Assembly (NCBI GenBank): GCA_041180805.1
Contig: JBEGQX010000373.1
Coordinates: 1-33,268 of the forward strand
DNA length: 33,268 nucleotides
Reading direction: 5' to 3'
Source: JBEGQX01 sp041180805
Lineage (GTDB): Bacteria; Planctomycetota; Planctomycetia; Gemmatales; Gemmataceae
Shown here piece after piece: positions 16,857 to 23,617 of this stretch (position 1 is its first letter; each line of letters opens with the position of its first letter). A program made the position numbers and the translations under genes. The notes beneath the pieces were generated by a model, which saw only the letters and a list, made by a program, of their open reading frames with translations, did no database searches and was not told the DNA's origin.

Positions 16857-16885
16857 TTGCCTGATATTCCATCCGTTGTTATAGC
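16857..16885 (+). promoter_or_regulatory. Possible parB promoter
   Basis: TTGCCT (16857-16862) and TATAGC (16880-16885) are 17 bases apart and end 42 bases before the parB ATG. A 12-base inverted repeat with one mismatch (16866-16877 and 16904-16915) spans the -10 region and the leader. Confidence 0.4.
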
Positions 16886-16927
16886 CTTCTTCCAAGTAGG
16901 TTTAACGAATGGAATCGGGAGCAAGTC

Positions 16928-17809
16928 ATGGATAAGAAGGCTCGTTTGGGCAGGGGTTTGGATGCATTGATCGGTGGTTCGGGAGATGGTTATATGACGC
17001 CCTCTTCTGTTAGTTCAGTGCCGGTTGAGATGATTGACACTAATCCCAATCAGCCAAGAAAGTCCTTTGATCCGGATGCGCTATCATCCCTCGAAGAAAG
17101 TATTCGCAACCACGGGGTGTTGCAACCCTTGGTTGTTCGTCAGGTGGATGGCCGCTATCAGTTGATAGCCGGTGAAAGAAGACTTCGGGCTTCCCGGGCA
17201 GCAGGGTTGGTTAGTGTTCCGGTGCATGTGGTGGAGTTCAATGACCAGGAAATGGTGGAAGCCGCCCTGGTGGAAAACATCCATCGATCTGATCTTAATC
17301 CCTTGGAAAAGGCTCAGGGTTTCAAGGAATATCTGGATCGTTATCAGGTCACCCATGATCAGTTGGCCAAACGCCTGGGTATGGCCAGACCCACCATCAC
17401 CAATTTGATTGCGCTGTTGGATCTACCTCTGGAGGTTCAGGAGTTCATCCGAGTTGGCCAGATAAGCACCGGCCATGCAAAAGTCCTCAAGGGAATTACG
17501 GACAAGGAAAGACAGCTTCATATTTGCAAGGAGATCGTTTCCCGAGGATTGTCTGTACATGCCACGGAAGTCCTTACACGGGAAAGCGCCATCCAGGAAA
17601 ACAAGCCCGTTAACTACACCGCCGAGGTGGAGGGTGAGAAAGCTTCTTCCCATAAGACTCCCCATGTGGAAATGGTGGAGGAAGAGATTTCACAGAAAAT
17701 GGGTATTAGAGTGGAGATAAAGGTTCGAGGCAAGGATAAGGGGCAATTTGTGATACCTTTTGAAAACAACGATGACTTTGAAAAAATCCTTGCTCTTCTA
17801 AATCCCTAA
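16928..17809 (+). CDS. parB: Chromosome partitioning protein ParB
   Basis: A 293-residue ParB of normal length. It begins with the conserved RLGRGLDALIGG, followed by the N-terminal CTP-binding and clamp domain: DTNPNQPRKSF, then GERRLRASRAAGL (about 83-95) with the arginines that contact CTP, and ENIHRSDLNPLEKAQGF. A helix-turn-helix region around residues 143-165 (QLAKRLGMARPTITNLIALL) is the parS reader. The C-terminal part (about 235-293) is the dimerisation region. ParB loads on parS and organises the origin region with ParA and SMC. GGGAG lies six bases before the ATG. There is no parA next to it, which is unusual, but two parS-like sites lie just upstream. Confidence 0.96.
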   Translation: MDKKARLGRGLDALIGGSGDGYMTPSSVSSVPVEMIDTNPNQPRKSFDPDALSSLEESIRNHGVLQPLVVRQVDGRYQLIAGERRLRASRAAGLVSVPVHVVEFNDQEMVEAALVENIHRSDLNPLEKAQGFKEYLDRYQVTHDQLAKRLGMARPTITNLIALLDLPLEVQEFIRVGQISTGHAKVLKGITDKERQLHICKEIVSRGLSVHATEVLTRESAIQENKPVNYTAEVEGEKASSHKTPHVEMVEEEISQKMGIRVEIKVRGKDKGQFVIPFENNDDFEKILALLNP

Positions 17810-17910
17810 ACAATTGGAAAGTATCTTCCCAACTGAATAAGAGAATCTTTTGGATGAAAGTTGGCATGGCAGATTTCCAAAGGATTGATAGCTTGGTATA
17901 ATGCAGATAT

Positions 17911-17985
17911 CGGGGTGTAGCTCAGCTTGGCTAGAGCGCTTGGTTTGGGACCAAGAAGTCGCAGGTTCGAATCCTGTCTCCCCGA
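17911..17985 (+). tRNA. tRNA-Pro (anticodon UGG)
   Basis: A complete 75-base cloverleaf. The acceptor strand starts CGGGGTG, the D stem is GCTC/GAGC, the anticodon stem CTTGG/CCAAG closes the loop TTTGGGA with anticodon TGG (17946-17948), and the T arm is GCAGG-TTCGAAT-CCTGT. The discriminator is A17985. CCA is not encoded. Positions 6 and 67 are T and T, a mismatch in the acceptor stem where T-A is usual. A terminator follows within 10 bases. Confidence 0.95.
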
Positions 17986-17993
17986 CATATTTG

Positions 17994-18026
17994 AAAAGGC
18001 CTGTCAGAATACCTGACAGGCCTTTT
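17994..18026. terminator. Bidirectional terminator after tRNA-Pro
   Basis: A perfect 14-base-pair stem (17994-18007 with 18013-18026) with an AATAC loop, beginning with AAAA and ending with TTTT. It serves the tRNA on the plus strand and the haem-protein gene on the minus strand. Confidence 0.85.
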
Positions 18027-18047
18027 GTAATTAAAGAACTTAAACTT

Positions 18048-19355
18048 CTAGTGGGAGGCTTTCCAGTAATCGGGTAAGCCACTTTTTGTGTCCCGAATGA
18101 TTTCCAGGATCGCTATCCTATCCGCAACGGAAAGATGCGTATACTTCTTGGAGTTGTCATGGTTGTTGAAAATGTCCCATAGTTTTTGCCAGATATACTT
18201 TCTCATCTCCGGGTGAAGGGCATCAAAAGAATCGGAATAAATCAGGTGACTGCATGGATATTTAAGCATGCGCTGTTGCAGATCCAACTGATGAAGAGAG
18301 CGGCCTTTTTTATCCTTGGGGCCTTTCTTGGAGAAATTTTCTGCGAAGCCGGATGTTCCGCTGATGGGTGAGGAGATTTTTGCCTCTTCCACAAAAAGCA
18401 TGGCTTCAATCAGGTCATCACCGGCACTTTGAATTCGCCGGGTGGTGCTTTCCAGCCGGTTGCCTTTGGGTTCGCCAAGAGCCTCATTGAGGGTGTGTTC
18501 GTAATCAAAAGCCTGCCGGGCTGTGAAGTTCGCCTTGGTCATCCTGTTGTGTACCAGGGTCTGGTGCTCTAAAACCATCAGGGCAATAATATCACTATGG
18601 GGGGTCAGGTATCGCCCCAGGTCCAAACGGTCTTTAAGGGAAACGACATTCTGCCCCTGGGAATTGTCCACATCCCGGGGGGCATCTTTGCCACGAATCA
18701 CAAGGTTTCCCAGATGATTTTGATGACCATGTTTTCCTGTGACGTACCAACCACCCCAACGCTGATCAATCGGCGTGGTGTGATCCACAGTTCTGCTTCC
18801 ACCCGAAAGCATTGGCTGACCCGAGTAGTCCACAAACAGCGACCGTACCAAGTGCCCCGGCACGCCTTCGGTTCGGGAAGAACTATGGCAGATGAGGCAT
18901 TTGTCCACCCTTCGAATAAACTGCGGGGCATCTATCTGCTGTTGGTCTAGCGTGTAAAAGACAGTGCCCAGATTTGGGTCAACCGCAGAAATCTCCAGGA
19001 CATCACCTGACTGGCAATAGCCCACATAGACATCATCGTTGAAGTAAACAGCGCGTGGCGTTTTGGGAGTTATGTACCGAAGCTGCAAACTGGTTTTCGA
19101 GAAGACCAGCATCTGGGAGTCCAGCGGTACACTCAAGGCTTTCAGAACAGCACCCAAGTAGCCGGTTTCCCCATCGTAGGTAAGTTTTGTGGAACCCTTG
19201 TCCATTTTTTCCTGAAGCTTGGTGATACAGTTTTTAGGGGTGCTAAGGCTGTATTGAATGGGAGATCGTTCGAATTCATCAGCACTCTTTAGATGACCAG
19301 TTGTAATGGCAAGTTTGATAAGAACAAGGAAGTACAAGAAGTGCTTTAAACGCAT
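18048..19355 (-). CDS. Secreted single-haem c-type protein of unknown function
   Basis: A 435-residue protein with an N-terminal hydrophobic signal segment (about 5-20). One haem-attachment motif, CLICH, is present at residues 153-157, inside RRVDKCLICHSSSRTEG. Upstream is a beta-rich region (RYITPKTPRAVYFNDDVYVG), and downstream a long mainly helical part (RYLTPHSDIIALMVLEHQTL). It is probably a periplasmic c-type haem protein; similar planctomycete proteins exist but the reaction is unknown. I chose the ATG at 19355 because the frame's upstream extension runs through the promoter at 19405-19432. No clear ribosome binding site is seen. It is divergent from an Rrf2-family regulator and shares its promoter region, so it is a likely target. 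Confidence 0.8.
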   Translation of the reverse strand: MRLKHFLYFLVLIKLAITTGHLKSADEFERSPIQYSLSTPKNCITKLQEKMDKGSTKLTYDGETGYLGAVLKALSVPLDSQMLVFSKTSLQLRYITPKTPRAVYFNDDVYVGYCQSGDVLEISAVDPNLGTVFYTLDQQQIDAPQFIRRVDKCLICHSSSRTEGVPGHLVRSLFVDYSGQPMLSGGSRTVDHTTPIDQRWGGWYVTGKHGHQNHLGNLVIRGKDAPRDVDNSQGQNVVSLKDRLDLGRYLTPHSDIIALMVLEHQTLVHNRMTKANFTARQAFDYEHTLNEALGEPKGNRLESTTRRIQSAGDDLIEAMLFVEEAKISSPISGTSGFAENFSKKGPKDKKGRSLHQLDLQQRMLKYPCSHLIYSDSFDALHPEMRKYIWQKLWDIFNNHDNSKKYTHLSVADRIAILEIIRDTKSGLPDYWKASH

Positions 19356-19404
19356 GGCAGGGGACCGTGGCGCAGGTGGGAAAGAAACCGATACCACTGG
19401 AGTA

Positions 19405-19432
19405 ATAATACCGCTTGAATTATTCATGTCAA
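19405..19432 (-). promoter_or_regulatory. Promoter of the haem-protein gene
   Basis: On the minus strand a perfect TTGACA (19432-19427), a 16-base spacer and TATTAT (19410-19405) lie 50 bases before the start codon. The match is good at both boxes. Confidence 0.65.
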
Positions 19433-19442
19433 GGTGTAGAAT
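19415..19442 (+). promoter_or_regulatory. Promoter of the Rrf2-family regulator gene
   Basis: TTGAAT (19415-19420), a 16-base spacer and TAGAAT (19437-19442) lie 28 bases before the regulator's ATG. This promoter physically interleaves with the minus-strand promoter at 19405-19432. Confidence 0.6.
19416..19426. promoter_or_regulatory. Candidate operator dyad
   Basis: TGAATTATTCA is a perfect dyad around its central base. It overlaps the plus-strand -35 box and lies within the minus-strand spacer, so one bound protein could block both promoters. It is flanked by CTTG and CAAG-like bases that extend the symmetry in part. Binding by the adjacent Rrf2 protein is inference. Confidence 0.4.
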
Positions 19443-19470
19443 AGCTTTAGTTATTGGAACCCTCCCGACT

Positions 19471-19938
19471 ATGCTGCCAAAAACTGCTGAGTATGCTCTT
19501 CGAACTGTGGCATTGCTGGCATCCGCTCCGGATCGCTCGGCATCCGCTGACTTTCTTGCCGAGAAGACCAAGGTGCCTCGGAGATACCTCCACAAGGTTT
19601 TGCAAGACTTGGTGAAGGCCAAATTGGTTGGATCCAAGTCGGGGCCTGGAGGTGGCTACAGTCTTTTAATGCATGTGGATGAAGTTTCCATTTTGGATGT
19701 CATTAATGCGGTGGCGCCTCTTGAAAGAATCAGGCATTGCCCATTAGGTTTGCCCTCCCACACCACACTTTGCCCTGTTCATAAGGAGTTGGATTTGGCT
19801 TACCAGAGAACGGAAGAGGCTTTCTCAAAGGTGACCATTGGCCAGCTTTTAAGATCCGCCACAAACGTGATACCACTTTGCGATGCCAGTTGCGAAAAGA
19901 CCATTCCCCTTGGATGGAATCCATCCATGAGCCAGTAG
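19471..19938 (+). CDS. Rrf2-family transcriptional regulator
   Basis: A 155-residue protein. MLPKTAEYALRTVALLAS begins the typical Rrf2 winged helix, and VPRRYLHKVLQDLVKAKLV followed by SKSGPGGGYSL forms the recognition helix and wing. Cysteines at HCPLG and TLCPVHKE (11 residues between them), plus two more near the C-terminus (PLCDASCEK), could bind an iron-sulfur cluster or another ligand, but the spacing is not that of classic IscR or NsrR. Family members sense Fe-S status, nitric oxide or redox state. The start at 19471 fits the family; the frame runs further upstream only through promoter DNA. Haem-protein genes lie on both sides, which suggests it controls them in response to a redox or NO signal. 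Confidence 0.9.
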   Translation: MLPKTAEYALRTVALLASAPDRSASADFLAEKTKVPRRYLHKVLQDLVKAKLVGSKSGPGGGYSLLMHVDEVSILDVINAVAPLERIRHCPLGLPSHTTLCPVHKELDLAYQRTEEAFSKVTIGQLLRSATNVIPLCDASCEKTIPLGWNPSMSQ

Positions 19939-19951
19939 TAGGAAAAGTGTC

Positions 19952-20512
19952 ATGCATGGTAAAGAAAAAAGAGTCCTCAAGATTTTTGCCATGGGATGCG
20001 CCATGTTTCTTCTAAGCACCCAAATTTATGCGGGTCCCAAGGAAGAGTCTTCTCATGATGTAGATGGTGAAAAGGTTTCCCTGTAAATCGCCAGGGAGCG
20101 GGCAAAAACCATGCATGAAGTTTATTTAGCCACCCTGGATGTCATTCACCACCGTTACTTCCAAAGGGAAAGAACTATAGTTCCGGCTCGTGCCATGGAA
20201 GATGTTTTTTCAGAGATCAAGAAAACCATGGGGGCGGATGCCCGCTGGATGTCCGTGAACCTCAAGGCGATGAGCTTTGACCATGAACCCCAGACAGATT
20301 TTGAAAAGAAAGCTTCCCGCGAGATTGCTGCTGGTAAGAAAGAAGTCGATATTGTGGAAGGTTCCCATTACAGGCGGGTTGCCTCCATTCCCTTGGGAAA
20401 CGGTTGTCTTGGTTGCCACGAGGGTTTTTTCAAGCCGCCCTCCAAGGGGCCAAAGTTTGCCGCCTTGGTAATCAGCATTCCCCTCCAGGATAAAAACTCC
20501 AAGCCGAAGTAA
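19952..20512 (+). pseudogene. Secreted DUF3365-like haem protein gene broken by an in-frame TAA
   Basis: The reading frame starts at the ATG at 19952, 13 bases after the Rrf2 stop and with AGGA upstream. It encodes a signal-peptide-like segment (MHGKEKRVLKIFAMGCAMFL, then LSTQIYAG) but meets TAA at 20084-20086, codon 45. The same frame continues without another stop to 20512. That part carries the domain: RAKTMHEVYLATLDVIHHRY, MEDVFSEIKKTMG, a GCLGCHEGFF haem site (CLGCH, about codons 152-156), and a C-terminal Lys-rich end. This resembles periplasmic DUF3365-type single-haem proteins. Without readthrough the domain would be separated from its export signal and could not receive haem. Causes could be a recent nonsense mutation or a base-calling error; TAA is not a known recoding codon for Sec or Pyl. 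Confidence 0.75.
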
Positions 20513-20817
20513 CGAAACTTGCCCATCGATAATGAATGCGGTAAACCTTGCCTTTCTGGACCAAGCCAGATGCGAGATTGTTTCCGGGTGCAACAAGAGA
20601 ACCTGGCTCGATGAACGGAAAAGGGCAAGCGATATAAAAGCACAAAGGGGATGGCTAAAGGTTTTAATAAAACAAGTGCACAGAGGTTTCCCTCTCGCAC
20701 AATGGTCCCGATTGCATCTTAAAGGCCCGCTTTTACAGCCCGAGAAACTCTTTCTTCGCCTTGCCAGGCATTTGGAATGTTGGTCTTAGCAAAAAGCCCA
20801 AAGGGCTGAATTGCTAA
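20513..20817. other. Non-coding stretch between the broken haem gene and ubiA
   Basis: I see no convincing gene. An 85-codon open frame (20532-20789) has no ribosome binding site or recognisable motif. At the right end, 20786-20817 can form a two-part hairpin: outer TTAGCAA/TTGCTAA and inner AGCCC/GGGCT with small internal loops. It ends exactly at the ubiA stop and could terminate transcription from either side, although there is no long T run. Confidence 0.4.
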
Positions 20818-21723
20818 CTACCAGCCTAGCTGAAGTTGCAGAATAACAACCGCAAGCATACCAAGGCTTATCACAGCGTTCACATGAAAGAATGCCTGAT
20901 TCACCCTGTTTAAGTCGTTTGGTTTAACCAGGCTGTGCTGGTACATAACTAACAACCCTGTGACTCCAACACCGGTCAGGTATATTTTTCCTAGCGGTGG
21001 TGAGGCGAGGTAGTAAAAGGCGATCAAAAATCCCAGCATGATAAGATGGCTGATAAAGGCCAGTCTCAGGGCATTTCCAACCCCGAGCCTGGCAGGAATG
21101 CTTTGCAGGCCAGCTTTTTGGTCAAACTCGGTGTCTTGAGCTGCATAAAGAATATCAAAACCTGCAACCCAGAAAAGCACCGCACCGCTTAGCATGAGCG
21201 GAATAGGGGCTTCGTTCCAAGCTAAACCTCGGATGGCAACCCAGGCTGCCGGGGGCGAGAGTGCCAACGCAAGGCCAAGCCAGAAATGGCAAAGGCTTGT
21301 GAACCTTTTTGCGTAGGAGTAGCTGAAAAGGAACAAAAGCGTGGGTATCGAAAAGGCCAAAGGCCAGAAATTTCCAGACTTTAAAAAGAGCCCTGTGCTG
21401 AGAATGAATGCCAGACTTGTAAAAAAAATAAAAAAAAGAACCTGAGATTCTGACAAGGATCCCTTGGGAAGATGTCTTGAGGCAGTTCTTGGATTTTCTG
21501 CGTCGTAACCCCTGTCTATGTAACGGTTAAAGGCCATTGCTGCACTTCTGGCGCAAACCATGCACAAGATAATGGCCAAAAGATCCAACCAGGATATGCT
21601 TCCCTGCGTTTTCCAGGCAATAAGTGCCGAGATTAAGGCAAATGGCAGTGCAAAAACAGTATGCTGAATTTTAATCAGGTCTGCGAACTGGGGAATTAAC
21701 TGAAGTAATTTTGGGGTTGGCAT
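20818..21723 (-). CDS. ubiA: UbiA-family aromatic prenyltransferase
   Basis: A 301-residue membrane protein with about eight to nine hydrophobic segments. Both aspartate-rich motifs are present: NRYIDRGYD (66-74, the NxxxDxxxD motif) and DTEFD (197-201) in YAAQDTEFDQKAGLQSIPAR. These bind Mg2+-diphosphate of the prenyl donor. The family attaches a polyprenyl tail to 4-hydroxybenzoate (ubiquinone) or a related acid. In bacteria that make menaquinone by the futalosine route a close relative, MqnP, does the same job; which one this is cannot be settled here as no other quinone genes are near. It is a single-gene unit, divergent from nusA. Confidence 0.88.
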   Translation of the reverse strand: MPTPKLLQLIPQFADLIKIQHTVFALPFALISALIAWKTQGSISWLDLLAIILCMVCARSAAMAFNRYIDRGYDAENPRTASRHLPKGSLSESQVLFFIFFTSLAFILSTGLFLKSGNFWPLAFSIPTLLFLFSYSYAKRFTSLCHFWLGLALALSPPAAWVAIRGLAWNEAPIPLMLSGAVLFWVAGFDILYAAQDTEFDQKAGLQSIPARLGVGNALRLAFISHLIMLGFLIAFYYLASPPLGKIYLTGVGVTGLLVMYQHSLVKPNDLNRVNQAFFHVNAVISLGMLAVVILQLQLGW

Positions 21724-21843
21724 CGGTCGTTACAGGTTTCCAAGTTTTTGAACAAATCTGGTCATTTGCCCATTTTTTATGGGATTCATGCTTGCCTGAA
21801 TGGACATTCTCCCTGAGAATATTAATAGTGCTTTCAAGAAAGA

Positions 21844-21857
21844 GATTTCATGAAATC
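21844..21857. repeat. Perfect 14-base palindrome upstream of ubiA
   Basis: GATTTCATGAAATC reads the same on both strands. It lies 121 bases upstream of the ubiA start. A second inverted repeat, CAGGAA-GCAA-TTCCTG (21875-21890), is close by. Either could be an operator; no regulator is identified. Confidence 0.35.
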
Positions 21858-21901
21858 ATTTGCCATACGGTAGTCAGGAAGCAATTCCTGTCTTTTGTTG
21901 G

Positions 21902-21994
21902 ATCCTAAACACTTGCGAGTGTAAGGATGCCGCGCTAGTGGAACACCGAACCACTAACGCATGCCGGGTGGGATTTTTCCCACTCTTTTTTTTT
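21902..21994 (+). ncRNA. Three-hairpin structured leader or small RNA ending in a terminator, upstream of nusA
   Basis: Three hairpins follow in a row. The first (21902-21928) has ATCCT/AGGAT and ACACT/AGTGT with a TGCG loop. The second (21932-21960) has GCG/CGC and TAGTGG/CCACTA. The third (about 21966-21985, core GTGGGA/TCCCAC) is followed by a run of nine Ts and looks like a strong rho-independent terminator. No gene ends just before it, since ubiA points the other way. It is therefore either an attenuator in the nusA leader or an independent small RNA. GTGG and CCAC segments recur, so the right arm of hairpin 2 could pair with the left arm of hairpin 3 as a weak alternative. It resembles no RNA family I know. 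Confidence 0.5.
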
Positions 21995-22034
21995 AAGGCT
22001 GTTTATTAGCCGGTTATAAAAGTGGAGAAATGGG

Positions 22035-23486
22035 ATGAATGGTCAGGACTTGCTTCGAGGGGTAGACCTTCTGAATAGGGAAAAGAATATTTCCCGCGAG
22101 CTGATTTTTACCAGCATCGAAAAAGCTCTCCGTCTGGCCATTACAAAATGGCAAGCAAGTATGGTCTCCGCATCCAAGCCAAAAAAGACCCGCAAGAAAG
22201 ATAAGCCGGAAGTCGCTCCTGTTGTGGATGCCGCGGTGGTGACCCCGCCAGAGCCTGACCCGGATGAAATTCGCGAAGAAGACATTCATGTGAATATTGA
22301 CCGGCAGACCGGTGATATTACCGCGCGATACAAGGATGAAATGCTCGCGCCTGAAGTGGTCGGCCGTATCGCCGCTCAATCAGCAAAACAGTTGATGATT
22401 CAGAATTTCCGCGAAGCTGAAAGCGAACAGGTTTTCAACGAATACAACGCCCAAAAGGGCGACTTGGTCCAGGGTGTGGTGCAGAGGCTGGAAAAGGGCG
22501 CCGCGAATGTTTCCCTGGGAAAAGTCGAATCACTCCTGCCCCGAAGCGAGCAGATCCCCGGTGAAACTCACCATGTGGGCGAGCGTGTCAAGGCCGTGAT
22601 TCTGGAGGTTCGCAAGGTTGGCCATAGGGTGCGAATCGTACTTTCCCGCACTCATCCGGACTTTGTGCGTCGTATGTTTGAGAACGAAATTCCCGAAATC
22701 GCCGACAGAACCATTGAAATCAAGGCGGTATCCCGTGAGGCTGGTTATCGTAGCAAGGTTGCGGTTTCCAGTATCGACAGCAAGGTCGACTGCGTGGGTG
22801 CCTGTGTTGGTGTTCGCGGAAGCAGAATTAAGAACATTGTGGATGAACTTGGTGGCGAAAGAATTGACATCGTTCGTTGGAATGATTCACTTCAAGTGCT
22901 TATTCCCGCAGCCTTGCAGCCCGCTGCAATTGAGGAAGTTTTTCTTTATCCCAAGCTGGGCAGGGCCATTGTGCTCGTTAAGGAAGATCAGCTTTCACTG
23001 GCAATCGGCCGTCGTGGACAAAATGTTAGACTTGCATCCAAGCTGGTCGGCTGGGACATCGACATCATGACCCATGATGAGCTTAATGTGGTTATCGAGA
23101 AAGCCGAAGGCTGGTTCCGTCTGATTCCGCACATTGCGGATGAAATGGTGGAGGCCCTTATTGAGGATGGTTTCCTTTCCTACGAAGATGTCACCTACAT
23201 GGAGCCGGCTCAGCTTGCTGAAATGTTCGGGGTGACCGAGGAACAAGCGGAAGATATGGTTGCCTTTGCCGAGGAAGCGGCAGAGCAGGTGGAAGAGCAG
23301 AAATTGCGCCAGCAGGAAATTATGGAAGAGGAAGCTGCCCGCGGTGGTGTGGTTACCTCGCCCCAGGAAGATGCAAAGCGCAAGTTTGAGAGCATGTTTG
23401 CAGGTTCGGAAGATTCCGCAGAGCAGCCCCAGACTGCTGAAACGGGGCCTCCGGCGGAACAGGCTCCAGACCAGAATAACGCCTAG
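22035..23486 (+). CDS. nusA: Transcription termination/antitermination factor NusA
   Basis: A 483-residue NusA. The N-terminal RNA polymerase-binding domain begins SRELIFTSIEKALRLAI and resumes at HVNIDRQTGDITARY after a Lys/Pro/Ala-rich insert (about 43-82) that standard NusA lacks. The S1 domain follows at about 140-205 (KGDLVQGVVQRLEKG). KH1 and KH2 follow with GACVGVRGSRIKNIVDELGG and LAIGRRGQNVRLASKLVGWD. The C-terminus has a helix-hairpin-helix-like stretch and an acidic tail. NusA binds RNA polymerase and modulates pausing, termination and antitermination. GGAG precedes the ATG by seven bases. It heads the nusA-infB-ylxP-rbfA operon; rimP is not upstream, where it is usually found. Confidence 0.95.
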   Translation: MNGQDLLRGVDLLNREKNISRELIFTSIEKALRLAITKWQASMVSASKPKKTRKKDKPEVAPVVDAAVVTPPEPDPDEIREEDIHVNIDRQTGDITARYKDEMLAPEVVGRIAAQSAKQLMIQNFREAESEQVFNEYNAQKGDLVQGVVQRLEKGAANVSLGKVESLLPRSEQIPGETHHVGERVKAVILEVRKVGHRVRIVLSRTHPDFVRRMFENEIPEIADRTIEIKAVSREAGYRSKVAVSSIDSKVDCVGACVGVRGSRIKNIVDELGGERIDIVRWNDSLQVLIPAALQPAAIEEVFLYPKLGRAIVLVKEDQLSLAIGRRGQNVRLASKLVGWDIDIMTHDELNVVIEKAEGWFRLIPHIADEMVEALIEDGFLSYEDVTYMEPAQLAEMFGVTEEQAEDMVAFAEEAAEQVEEQKLRQQEIMEEEAARGGVVTSPQEDAKRKFESMFAGSEDSAEQPQTAETGPPAEQAPDQNNA

Positions 23487-23617
23487 TTTCATGGATATTT
23501 TGCGAAACCAATGGGAAGACAGGCTTCTCAGATGTGTAAATCGCGTTAGAATGGGAAAGATGTGGTTAAGGCGGCCTTTATCAAGGTGCCTTACAAAGTT
23601 TCCAACAGGAGCCGAGC

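Noticed and set aside
14670..16895. A 741-codon open frame antisense to fusA
   Set aside because: It mirrors the fusA coding sequence, has no domain motif or ribosome binding site, and its composition is that of a reversed codon-biased gene.
20084..20086. Recoding of the in-frame TAA as selenocysteine or pyrrolysine
   Set aside because: Those use TGA and TAG; TAA has no such known use, and the position is outside the haem motif.
20111..20512. A separate intact gene starting at the internal ATG at 20111
   Set aside because: The domain homology begins before this ATG, the spacing to GGGAG is long, and the product would lack an export signal needed for haem attachment.
20532..20789. An 85-codon open frame after the broken haem gene
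   Set aside because: No ribosome binding site, no motif, and composition unlike neighbouring genes.
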